Source of the DNA: JBGSYN01 sp041750975 | GTDB lineage: Bacteria > Pseudomonadota > Alphaproteobacteria > Geminicoccales > Geminicoccaceae | Reading direction: 5' to 3' | Assembly (NCBI GenBank): GCA_041750975.1 | Contig: JBGSYN010000154.1 | Span: forward strand, 1-17,280 | DNA: 17,280 bases | Shown: positions 7,480 to 14,903 of the stretch, piece by piece | Numbering within the stretch: position 1 is the first letter of the stretch | Layout of the letters: the number at the start of each line of letters is the position of its first letter | Made by a program: the position numbers and the translations under genes | Notes under the pieces: generated by a model | The model's database searches: none | What the model saw: the letters and a program-made list of their open reading frames with translations, nothing else | What the model was told of the DNA's origin: nothing

Positions 7480-8259
7480 ATGGATGGACTTTCTATAGGC
7501 CAGTACAACCTAGTCTATAACGCGTTCTCCTTTACGATCGCGACAATGGGCGCGGCAACACTATTTTTCTGGTTTGGGCGCTCTCAGGTCGCCCCTGCCT
7601 ATCGCACCGCGCTGACGCTGACCGGTCTCGTCACGGCGATAGCACTCTATCACTATGTCCGGATCTTCGCGAGTTGGGACAGCGCATTCGAATTTGCCGA
7701 AGGCGGCATCGTTGCCACCGGCGTCCCGTTCAACGACGCTTATCGTTACGTCGATTGGCTGTTGACGGTGCCGCTCCTGCTGGTCGAGTTGATCCTGGTC
7801 ATGCGCTTAACGTCGAGCGAGACTTGGTCCAAGGGCGTTCGACTGGGCGCACTCGCAGCACTGATGATTGTCCTGGGTTACCCGGGCGAAATTGCCGCTG
7901 CCAATGGCACCCGTTGGCTGTGGTGGGCGCTCGCCATGGTTCCCTTCCTATGGATTGTCTATGAACTCTTCGTGGGCTTGAGGAACTCGATCGGCGCACA
8001 ACCGGAAAATGTGCGCGCCCTGGTCAATGGGGCCCGTTGGTTGACGGTCATATCCTGGTCATTCTACCCGGTCGTTTTCATCTTTCCGATGGTCGGTTTG
8101 ACCGGGGGCACCGCCACGACCGCGGTCCAGGTCGGGTACACCGTCACCGATATCGTAGCCAAGGCCGTGTTCGGTGTGCTCATCTACATGATCGCGATGC
8201 GTAAATCGGAGCATGAGATGGCGCAGGGTGCCGCACGAGCCCACGCCGTCGCTGCCTGA
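7480..8259 (+). CDS. Proteorhodopsin-type light-driven outward proton pump
   Basis: This 259-residue seven-helix protein has the retinal lysine Lys228 in helix G (TDIVAK, with counter-ion Asp224). Helix C carries RYVDWLLTVPLLLVE, giving Arg89, proton acceptor Asp92, Thr96 and proton donor Glu103, the DTE pattern of proton-pumping proteorhodopsins. His58 in helix B matches the His that pairs with the acceptor Asp. Leu100, eight residues after Asp92, is at the spectral-tuning site where Leu gives green absorption. Helix E reads GYPGEI...WLWWALAM; the Trp149 position is occupied, whereas carotenoid-antenna rhodopsins have Gly there. It makes a proton-motive force in the inner membrane using retinal from the downstream genes. 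Residue equivalences are from remembered family alignments. Confidence 0.96.
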   Translation: MDGLSIGQYNLVYNAFSFTIATMGAATLFFWFGRSQVAPAYRTALTLTGLVTAIALYHYVRIFASWDSAFEFAEGGIVATGVPFNDAYRYVDWLLTVPLLLVELILVMRLTSSETWSKGVRLGALAALMIVLGYPGEIAAANGTRWLWWALAMVPFLWIVYELFVGLRNSIGAQPENVRALVNGARWLTVISWSFYPVVFIFPMVGLTGGTATTAVQVGYTVTDIVAKAVFGVLIYMIAMRKSEHEMAQGAARAHAVAA

Positions 8260-8275
8260 ACGACCTCATGATTGC

Positions 8276-8305
8276 AAAGGCGGCGGCTCATTGACCGCCG
8301 CCTTT
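8276..8305 (+). terminator. Strong hairpin between the rhodopsin and crtE genes
   Basis: A perfect 11-base stem (AAAGGCGGCGG with CCGCCGCCTTT) and an 8-base loop begin 16 bases after the rhodopsin stop. The T-run is only three bases, so termination is probably partial. This would give high rhodopsin transcript with lower read-through into the retinal-synthesis genes 25 bases further on. Confidence 0.75.
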
Positions 8306-8330
8306 CATTCTGGGTCCTAGGATTGATATC

Positions 8331-9200
8331 ATGACACCTGCAGAACCTGAGTCCTGTCCCGATAACGAACTTCATCGGGTCCGCAATCTCATGACCGAAT
8401 TGGCGGCCGAGGAGATCGATCCGAATACCAGAATAGCCGCTGCCGTTCGCTATCATCTCTCGGCCAGCGGCAAGCAGGTCCGGGCGCGTCTTGCGCTGTC
8501 CTGTGCCCAAGCTCTGTCGATCGATCCCGATGATGCAAATGCGTTAGCGGCGTGCTGCGAATTTCTGCACAACGCCTCGCTGGTCCATGATGATCTGCAG
8601 GATCGAGACCCATCGCGTCGGGGCCAGCCGGCACTCTGGACCAGGTTCGACAGAGATACCGCCCTGCTGGTCGGCGATCTCTTTCTCTCCTTGAGCTTTC
8701 GAGCGCTTGCAGAAGTGCGGATAGCTGCTGAGTCCCGGCATTTGATGCGCTTGCTGCATCAACGGACGTCGCAGGCGATTGCCGGACAAAGCCTCGATCT
8801 CGGACAAGAGATCCATGACCTCAACTGCTATGAGGTCATGGTTGGTGGCAAATCCGGGGCATTCCTGAGTTTGCCCCTTGAAATGCCTTTAATCCTGGCA
8901 CGACGCGATCAAGATCTGGCCACCGCCCGGCAGGGCGCCAACGCCTTCGCGATTGGCTACCAGATTGCGGACGATCTCGCCGATCTGGATGACCGTACCC
9001 TTCGCGGCTCCAATCTCGTCGCCATTCTCGAAAAGCACCATGGCCGTGATCGAGCTATAGCATTGTCGAAGGTTCGAGCCGAACTTGCCTTCGCCGAAGC
9101 GATCGATCTGGCAAATCTTCTACCGTCCGGCTGTGCCGCTCTCCTCGGGGACTATGCCGCCATGATGCTGGCCAATCTTCACTGCCGGCGGGCAGCATGA
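8331..9200 (+). CDS. crtE: Geranylgeranyl diphosphate synthase
   Basis: This 289-residue all-helical prenyl transferase has the first Asp-rich motif DDLQD (residues 87-91, preceded by HNASLVH and followed by RRGQPALW) and the second DDLAD (214-218, IGYQIADDLADLDDR). The usual GGKR near the N-terminus is SGKQVRAR (46-53), which keeps the lysine and one arginine. It condenses isopentenyl diphosphate units into the C20 precursor of carotenoids. The position directly before crtB identifies it as CrtE rather than a farnesyl or octaprenyl synthase. No strong Shine-Dalgarno or separate promoter is evident, so read-through from the rhodopsin promoter is likely. Its stop overlaps the crtB start in ATGA. 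Confidence 0.92.
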   Translation: MTPAEPESCPDNELHRVRNLMTELAAEEIDPNTRIAAAVRYHLSASGKQVRARLALSCAQALSIDPDDANALAACCEFLHNASLVHDDLQDRDPSRRGQPALWTRFDRDTALLVGDLFLSLSFRALAEVRIAAESRHLMRLLHQRTSQAIAGQSLDLGQEIHDLNCYEVMVGGKSGAFLSLPLEMPLILARRDQDLATARQGANAFAIGYQIADDLADLDDRTLRGSNLVAILEKHHGRDRAIALSKVRAELAFAEAIDLANLLPSGCAALLGDYAAMMLANLHCRRAA

Positions 9201-10183
9201 AACGATTTCTGGTGTTTCAATCCCATAGCTTTCGTGAAAGCGTTTCAGATGGGCCGGAGGCCCCTATCCAAGTGCTGTCGCGACACGGGCGGAGTTTCCG
9301 CTATGCCAGCCATTTTCTCGGGCGGACCGAAGCCCAGAATGCCGCGCGCCTTTACGCTTTCTGTCGCGAGGTCGACGACCTTGCCGATTTGAGCCTTGAC
9401 CAAGTGCAGGCGGACTCCAGGCTGCGGCAGATCGAGCGCGGCCTCTCCACCGGGCGATCGACCGATCCGATTGTGGCCGATCTCCTGGCATTGGCGGCTT
9501 CGACCGAACTCGATCTTACCGCGGCGACCGAACTGGTCCGTGGGGTCCGCGACGACCTTGGCCGGGTCGAGATTGCCAGTATCGACGAGCTTCTGCGCTA
9601 TTGCTTCAGGGTTGCCGGCACGGTCGGCTTGATGATGGGCCCCTTGCTTGGAATCAGGGATCGCTGCGCCGAACCATTCGCGATCGATCTCGGCATCGCG
9701 ATGCAACTCACCAATATAGCCCGGGACGTGATGGAGGATGCAGCCGCCGGCCGCCGCTATCTGCCGGGCGATTGGACCGAGGGATTGAAGCCTGAACAAA
9801 TCGTCGCCTCTACCGACACCGCGTCGATATCCGTGCAAAGAGCCATAGCGAGGGTCTTGCGGCTCGCAGAGCGCTACTATCGGAGTGGCGAGGCCGGGTT
9901 GGTCTATCTTCCGGAGAAGCCGCGGCTCGCGATCACGATCGCAGCACGTCTTTACCGCGAGATCGGCCGCGAACTCGAGCGCCGGGAACTGGCATTCTGG
10001 GAGGGCCGCGCCGTCGTCTCGCCGTGGCGCAAACTAAGGATCACGGCACGCATACTGATCCAGCACCACAGCCACACGCGGCTTGGCCGAAGGGCGCGCA
10101 AGCACGACCCAAGTTTGCACCGCTCGCTTACCCACCTGCGTGCAACCAATGCGCCGCACGAATTCGGATCCATCAGCGCGTGA
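9197..10183 (+). CDS. crtB: Phytoene synthase
   Basis: This 328-residue squalene/phytoene synthase family protein has both Mg-binding motifs: DDLAD (60-64, in YAFCREVDDLAD) and DVMED (177-181, in LTNIARDVMEDAAAGRRYLP). It joins two GGPP molecules head to head into phytoene. The start overlaps crtE by four bases (ATGA) and its stop overlaps the GTG of crtY, so the three are translationally coupled. The last about 45 residues are basic and low in similarity to usual family ends, perhaps a membrane-surface contact. No phytoene desaturase follows, which is unusual. Confidence 0.94.
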   Translation: MKRFLVFQSHSFRESVSDGPEAPIQVLSRHGRSFRYASHFLGRTEAQNAARLYAFCREVDDLADLSLDQVQADSRLRQIERGLSTGRSTDPIVADLLALAASTELDLTAATELVRGVRDDLGRVEIASIDELLRYCFRVAGTVGLMMGPLLGIRDRCAEPFAIDLGIAMQLTNIARDVMEDAAAGRRYLPGDWTEGLKPEQIVASTDTASISVQRAIARVLRLAERYYRSGEAGLVYLPEKPRLAITIAARLYREIGRELERRELAFWEGRAVVSPWRKLRITARILIQHHSHTRLGRRARKHDPSLHRSLTHLRATNAPHEFGSISA

Positions 10184-11358
10184 CAACACCAGACGTCGAT
10201 CTTGCCATTCTCGGCGGTGGTTGTGCCGGGTTGTCACTTGCACGGCGGATCGCCTCCCTTGATCCGCGGTCGCCGAAGGTCGCCGTCATCGAGCCGCGCG
10301 AGACCTACCACAGCGACCGCACATGGGCCTTTTGGCGTCAATCCGAAACCGACCCCATCATCGACCCTTTGGTCGTCAAACGCTGGCCATGCTGGCGCAT
10401 CGGAACGCGCGAACGCAACTCCCTGCATCATCTGCCATCACGGCCCTATTCGGTGGTCCCGGCCGGCCGTTTCTATGATGACGCCCGCCGCCACATAGAG
10501 GTCAGCGCCAATGTTAGGCTTCATGGCGGCACCCGGGTGTTCGGGATCGAGCAGGACGACCGGCAAGTGCGGATCGAGACCAGCCATGGCTTCTTGACCG
10601 CCCACCATGTCGTCGATACGCGTCCACCCTCCGCGACCCTGATTCAGACCGCGATCATGCACCAAGTCTTCAAGGGTGTGGAGATCGAAATCGAGCGGCC
10701 GGCCTTCGAGACGCATGCGGTGGACCTGATGACCGAGATGCGGGTCGATGAGGGCGGTTTCGTCTTCACCTATGCCCTGCCCTTCAGCGCAACCCGGGCA
10801 CTCATCGAGGTCACGCGGTTTACCGAAACCCGGCAGCTTCCGGCAAGCCTCGATGCCGAACTCGCTGAGGCCATCGATCGACGGATCGACGATTCCGGAT
10901 ACCAGGTTATCAGGCGCGAGCAAGGCGTTTTGCCAATGGGGTTGTCCCATGGTTGCAACGGTTCAGGACGCATTGTCAGGGCCGGCACCGCGGCCGGCGC
11001 AATGCGCGCCGCCACCGGCTACGCCTTCATCCGCATCCAGCGATGGGCCGACCTTTGCGCCGAGGCGGTCATCCGCGGACATGCGCCTCTGCCCCATCCG
11101 CCAGATCCATGGGTAAGGGCTGCCATGGATCGGCTTTTCCTCGAGGTGATACGTCGGAACCCGGCCATGGCCCCGAGGCTGTTTTCAAGCCTCGCCACCC
11201 AAATCAAACCCCATACGTTCGTCGGATTCCTTTCCGATGAAGCAGGGCCGCTCGATCTCGTCAAAATTGCATCGGCCTTGCCGACAATGCCCTTTCTCAG
11301 AACCCTGGCCACACTTTCCCCCCAAACTCTCGCCGTAGCCCGCCGCTTGCCAGCCTGA
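10180..11358 (+). CDS. crtY: Lycopene beta-cyclase, bacterial CrtY type
   Basis: The 392-residue protein starts at GTG 10180, overlapping the crtB stop as GTGA; earlier in-frame starts lie inside crtB and would add non-homologous sequence. It opens with a flavin/NAD(P) Rossmann motif (DLAILGGGCAGLSLARRI, GGGCAG at 12-17). It then shows the CrtY signatures TYHSDRTWAFW (42-52) and FTYALPFSATRALIEVTRF (196-214), where Glu210 lies at the conserved acidic position. It converts lycopene to beta-carotene at the membrane. Only the two-ring product would feed the next gene. Confidence 0.93.
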   Translation: MTTPDVDLAILGGGCAGLSLARRIASLDPRSPKVAVIEPRETYHSDRTWAFWRQSETDPIIDPLVVKRWPCWRIGTRERNSLHHLPSRPYSVVPAGRFYDDARRHIEVSANVRLHGGTRVFGIEQDDRQVRIETSHGFLTAHHVVDTRPPSATLIQTAIMHQVFKGVEIEIERPAFETHAVDLMTEMRVDEGGFVFTYALPFSATRALIEVTRFTETRQLPASLDAELAEAIDRRIDDSGYQVIRREQGVLPMGLSHGCNGSGRIVRAGTAAGAMRAATGYAFIRIQRWADLCAEAVIRGHAPLPHPPDPWVRAAMDRLFLEVIRRNPAMAPRLFSSLATQIKPHTFVGFLSDEAGPLDLVKIASALPTMPFLRTLATLSPQTLAVARRLPA

Positions 11359-12236
11359 TGCATGCGAAGGGTATCGAAGGTTGGATCTTCGTAAGTGTCG
11401 CTGCACTAGCCTGCCTCGCGACCATGACCTTGGGCCTCCCTCATGAGGTGCAAGTGGTCCTGCTGGTCGCTATGGTTGCGCTGCTGGGCTTGCCCCACGG
11501 CGCCCTTGATCTCGACATCGCCCGGCAGGCCGGGCTTTGGACTACAAGCGTTCAGGGCTTGAAGTTCGGCCTCCTTTATCTGGCGATCGTGCTCGCCTCC
11601 ATCGGGCTTTGGCTGTTTTCACCTGTCGCCGCCTTGTCGCTCTTCTTGACAATGAGTGCGCTGCATTTCTCGGGCGACTGGCGAGCCCAGATCGGCCTGG
11701 CTCAGCGGCTCGTTGTCGGTGGCGGCGTGATAGCCTTGCCTGCACTCTTTCATGGCGGCGAAGTCGCAGCACTCTTTGCAATGTTGGTGCCGGAGGCTTC
11801 CGCCTTCGCCGTTTCCAGGGCATTGCAGGTGACAGGATGGGCCCTGCTGGCCGCCATCATCTTCATCGCGCGATCGATCCGGCATCCGCGCACACGGTTC
11901 GAGATCCTCGGGATTGTCGCCGCCGCGGCCGTGCTGCCGCCATTGGTCTATTTCGTCGTCTATTTCTGCTTCCTGCACAGCCCACGACATCTGATCGAAG
12001 CCGCGGCGGACGCGGGATTGGAGACGCCTCAGGCGGTCGCATTGCGGTGCGGGCCGATTATCGGCATCACTTGGCTCGGGGCGATCCTTGCGGCCTTGGT
12101 CGTTCCCGCTACTGCCTACGATAGCGCCGCAATACAGATCGTCTTTATCGGGCTCTTTGCCCTGAGTGTGCCGCACATGGCGCTGATCGAGTTCTGGGCG
12201 CAAGCTGACCAATATGCGGGGGGAGAGAGGTTTTGA
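11358..12236 (+). CDS. blh: Beta-carotene 15,15'-dioxygenase (Brp/Blh family), retinal-forming
   Basis: This 292-residue multi-pass membrane protein has the four conserved histidines of Blh enzymes: His47 (GLPHGALD), His103 (SALHFSGDW), and His207 and His211 (FLHSPRH), plus His273 in SVPHMAL. Their spacing matches the marine Blh enzyme. These residues bind the iron that splits beta-carotene into two all-trans retinals, the rhodopsin chromophore. It begins at the last base of the crtY stop (TGATG) and ends in an overlap with the next gene. Together with the rhodopsin it makes a near-complete phototrophy cassette. Confidence 0.94.
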   Translation: MHAKGIEGWIFVSVAALACLATMTLGLPHEVQVVLLVAMVALLGLPHGALDLDIARQAGLWTTSVQGLKFGLLYLAIVLASIGLWLFSPVAALSLFLTMSALHFSGDWRAQIGLAQRLVVGGGVIALPALFHGGEVAALFAMLVPEASAFAVSRALQVTGWALLAAIIFIARSIRHPRTRFEILGIVAAAAVLPPLVYFVVYFCFLHSPRHLIEAAADAGLETPQAVALRCGPIIGITWLGAILAALVVPATAYDSAAIQIVFIGLFALSVPHMALIEFWAQADQYAGGERF

Positions 12237-13013
12237 CCGAAGTTCGAAAACTCTACATCCTCCTGTGCGGCTACGAGATCTTGCCGAAGACCGTGTCGAC
12301 GCGGGATCGGGGGGCGCGGTTTGTCCTGGCGGAGCCGATCTGCGCCTATCTGCTGGAGACGTCGCAAGGCTGGGTGCTGTTCGATACCGGCCTCGATAGC
12401 CGCAATCTGCGCGATCCCGGGGAGAGCCAGGAGTTGTTTGTAAGCGACATGATGCCGGCGCCGCCCCTCATTCTGCCTGAGCATGAGATCGTGGCCCAAA
12501 TGTCCGCGATCGGGGTCGCGCCGAGCGATATCGGCCATGTGGTGCTCAGCCACGTGCATGCGGACCACACCGGCAACCTCCATCTTTTCCGCCATGCGCG
12601 CGTCTCGATTCAGCGCCTGGAGCATGAATTCGCGTTCTCGGAGGCGCAGCGCGGCAACCGCTTCTTCCGCGAGATTGCGGCACCGGACATCGACTGGCAT
12701 ATCGTCGAGGGCGATTGGCGACCGATGCCGGGCATCGAATTGATCCTGACCCGCGGCCATCGTCCCGGCCATCAATCCATGACCGTCACCCTGCCCTCGG
12801 GTGCCACCAAGATCATCACGGCCGACGCCGGCGACCTTCCGCGAGAATTTCGAAGAGGAAATCCTGCCGGGCGGCAGTGTCGACGATGCGGCCGCACTCG
12901 CCAGCATTCGTCGCGTCAAACGCATCGCCAGCGAGACCGGCGGTGAATTGGTGCTGCTGCATGATCCGAACTTCGTGCACCAGGCGCGGCTGGCACCCGA
13001 ATTCTACGGCTGA
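12233..13013 (+). pseudogene. Metallo-beta-lactamase-fold lactonase-like hydrolase, broken by a one-base frameshift
   Basis: The reading frame from TTG 12233 (behind GGGGGGAG, and overlapping the blh stop as TTGA) encodes an MBL-fold protein resembling N-acyl-homoserine lactonases: SHVHADHTG (His107, His109, Asp111, His112), GHRPGHQS (His180) and TADAG (Asp198). After ADAGD it falls into an arginine-rich nonsense tail ending at 12946. The expected continuation, RENFEEEILPGGSVDD to LLHDPNF and a stop at 13013, is in the +1 frame. Removing one C of the CC at 12835-12836 restores a 259-residue protein of normal family length. As written, the product lacks the C-terminal metal-ligand His. A sequencing error is possible. 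The substrate is unknown. Confidence 0.85.
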
Positions 13014-13017
13014 GCCG

Positions 13018-13043
13018 ATCAGCCGGGCGACGCCTTGGCTGAT
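13018..13043 (+). terminator. Hairpin just after the hydrolase stop
   Basis: ATCAGCC pairs with GGCTGAT (7 bases), and the 12-base loop contains a further GGC/GCC pairing. It begins 4 bases after the stop at 13013. There is no T-run, so it is a weak terminator or an mRNA-end stabiliser for the retinal operon. Confidence 0.4.
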
Positions 13044-13142
13044 GCTCGACGTCGCCGACCGCGGCGCTACGTGTTGCCAGCCACGAACGATCGATGATAC
13101 CGAGCATCATGGCTGCGAAGACGCTGCAACAGTCGGGCATGC

Positions 13143-13148
13143 AGGAGG
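13143..13148 (+). promoter_or_regulatory. Shine-Dalgarno fixing a TTG start for the ureohydrolase
   Basis: A perfect AGGAGG ends 6 bases before TTG 13155. The first in-frame ATG is 51 bases further on with no such site. TTG initiation usually lowers translation unless the Shine-Dalgarno is strong, as it is here. Confidence 0.7.
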
Positions 13149-13154
13149 AATCAT

Positions 13155-14363
13155 TTGATCCACTATCATGGTATCCGCCGGTCGCATCATGCGGGCGTTC
13201 GGCCGATGCGGAACTCGGTTCGCCTTCATCACCCCGACTACAACAAGCTCGAGACCCAGGGCTGGAAGGCATTGCAGGCCGAGGGCAAGCTCTCCAGCGA
13301 AGGCTGGAACCGCCAGGAAAAATGGGCGCTCGATAATGGTCTGCCCGGTGCGGAAAGCCTGACGGACCGCTCGATCCCGACCTTTTCGCGGGGGGAACTG
13401 CCGCATTTCGCGGGCATCAACACGTTTCTCAAAGCCCCCCATGTCGAGAATGTCCGCGACGTCGGCAAATACGATGCGGCCGTGCTCGGCATACCGTTCG
13501 ACGGTGGCGCTACCTATCGCCCGGGCGCTCGGTTCGGACCGCAAGGTGTGCGCAAGATTTCGGCCCTCTACACGCCCTACAATTACGAAACGGGCGTCGA
13601 TCTGCGCGAACAGATGACCCTTTGCGACGCGGGCGATGTCTTCGCCATTCCGGGCAATCTCGAGAAAAGCTTCGATCAGATCACCCGCGGCGTCGCCCAT
13701 GTCTTCTCCTCGGGCGCGCTGCCGATCATGATCGGCGGCGATCACTCGATCGGCTTTCCCTGCGTGCGCGGCATCGCCAACTGCACCTCGAAGAAAATCG
13801 GCATCATCCATTTCGACCGGCATATCGACATGCAGGAAAAAGATCTGGATGAGCGGATGCACACGACCCCCTGGTATTGGGCGACCAATCTGCCGAACGT
13901 CTCGCCGAAGAACCTGGTGCAACTCGGCATCGGCGGCTGGCAGGTGCCGCGGCCGGGGGTCGAGGTCGCCCGGACGCGCGAGTCCAACGTCCTGACCATT
14001 CGCGACATCGAGACTTACGGGCTGGAAAAGACTGCCGAAATCGCGCTCGATCTCGCCTGGGAGGGAACGGACGCGGTCTACATCTCCTTCGACATCGATT
14101 CGATCGATTGCGGCTTCGTTCCCGGCACCGGCTGGCCCGAACCCGGCGGCTTCCTGCCGCGCGAGGCGCTGCGCATTCTGGGCCTGGTCGCAGCGCAAGG
14201 CATTTGCGGGCTCGAGGTCGTCGAGATAGCACCCTGCTACGATACCTCCGATATCACCTCGCTCATGGGCACGCGCGTCATCGTCGACACGCTCGGCTCG
14301 CTGGTCGCCCACGGCAAGCTCGGCACGCACAAACCCCTGATCGACAAACCGGTCAGCTATTGA
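13155..14363 (+). CDS. Ureohydrolase, probable nickel-dependent guanidine hydrolase (GdmH-like)
   Basis: This 402-residue arginase-family enzyme keeps all six dinuclear-metal ligands: His197 (GGDHS), Asp221, His223 and Asp225 (FDRHID) and Asp313 and Asp315 (SFDIDSID). Departures from classical agmatinase are an N-terminal extension of about 90 residues, Arg in place of Ala in the DAHxD motif, the segment EKDLDERMHTTPW (228-240), and Trp327 in PGTGWPEPGG where agmatinases have a small residue. These features match, from memory, cyanobacterial guanidinases that split guanidine into ammonia and urea and need nickel plus accessory proteins. It begins at TTG, 141 bases after the broken hydrolase. 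It is cotranscribed with the His-rich gene 15 bases downstream. An agmatinase or guanidinobutyrase role remains possible. Confidence 0.85.
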   Translation: MIHYHGIRRSHHAGVRPMRNSVRLHHPDYNKLETQGWKALQAEGKLSSEGWNRQEKWALDNGLPGAESLTDRSIPTFSRGELPHFAGINTFLKAPHVENVRDVGKYDAAVLGIPFDGGATYRPGARFGPQGVRKISALYTPYNYETGVDLREQMTLCDAGDVFAIPGNLEKSFDQITRGVAHVFSSGALPIMIGGDHSIGFPCVRGIANCTSKKIGIIHFDRHIDMQEKDLDERMHTTPWYWATNLPNVSPKNLVQLGIGGWQVPRPGVEVARTRESNVLTIRDIETYGLEKTAEIALDLAWEGTDAVYISFDIDSIDCGFVPGTGWPEPGGFLPREALRILGLVAAQGICGLEVVEIAPCYDTSDITSLMGTRVIVDTLGSLVAHGKLGTHKPLIDKPVSY

Positions 14364-14378
14364 TCGAGGACACGCGCC

Positions 14379-14903
14379 ATGCATGACCACGATCATCCCC
14401 ATCACCACGGCGGTGGCCACGAGCACCCCGCGCCCAGACCCATCGGGCCGGGCCATAACCGGCCGCAAGCTACCACCCAGTGGCAGGTCCCGCATTTGCC
14501 TGAGGGCAGTGCGCCGCCCATCGCTCCAACCAACCAGGATCTCGACCTGGTCGAGGATAGCTTTGTCGAGAACTTCGCCCGGGCCTCGGATCCGACAAGT
14601 TTCCTGCGCCTCGCCGGCATCCCCTTCGTCGGCGTCGACAGCAAGGGCAGCCGCCTGCATCTGCTCAGGGTCGAACTCGAACACCGCACCGATGTCGGCG
14701 CCATCTCACCCCTGCTCGGCGGCGAAGGCATGCGCTACGACCCCCTGCCCGCGCGTCTCGTCTCACAGCGCCGCCGCCTGCTGTTCATCTATCACGATGG
14801 CCAACAGCAAGCCGCCCTGGACTTCGCCGAGGCAAGGGCGCTGAAGGATCAGAGCGCTGCTTCGAAATTCGCGATTGCGTCCGGAGGCGACGACGCGCTT
14901 TAG
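14379..14903 (+). CDS. Small His-rich-N-terminus protein, candidate metal chaperone for the ureohydrolase
   Basis: I do not recognise this 174-residue family. Eight of the first 16 residues are histidine (MHDHDHPHHHGGGHEH), with another at 26, followed by a Pro-rich linker to about residue 50. A compact mixed domain follows (about 52-165) with FLRLAGIPFVGVD, LHLLRVELEHRTDVG and RRRLLFIYHDG segments. There are no membrane helices or signal peptide. GAGGA lies 8 bases before the ATG. His-rich termini of this kind store or deliver nickel in HypB, UreE and SlyD, and the neighbouring enzyme family needs nickel. The sequence shows no HypA or HypB domain. A metal-delivery role is inference; a plain hypothetical protein is the conservative call. 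Confidence 0.8.
   Translation: MHDHDHPHHHGGGHEHPAPRPIGPGHNRPQATTQWQVPHLPEGSAPPIAPTNQDLDLVEDSFVENFARASDPTSFLRLAGIPFVGVDSKGSRLHLLRVELEHRTDVGAISPLLGGEGMRYDPLPARLVSQRRRLLFIYHDGQQQAALDFAEARALKDQSAASKFAIASGGDDAL

Noticed and set aside
10024..10179. Longer crtY start inside crtB
   Set aside because: The added 52 residues (low complexity, Pro/His rich) lie wholly within crtB coding sequence, and the GTG at 10180 places the Rossmann motif at the normal distance from the N-terminus.
13014..13154. Guanidine riboswitch before the guanidinase-like gene
   Set aside because: I looked for the ykkC-I, mini-ykkC ACGR double hairpins and guanidine-III consensus and found no convincing match; only a plain hairpin at 13018-13043.
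13107..14684. 525-codon minus-strand open frame opposite the ureohydrolase
   Set aside because: It is antisense to a clear ureohydrolase and the His-rich gene. It has no motif or Shine-Dalgarno and its composition is that of a GC-rich shadow frame.
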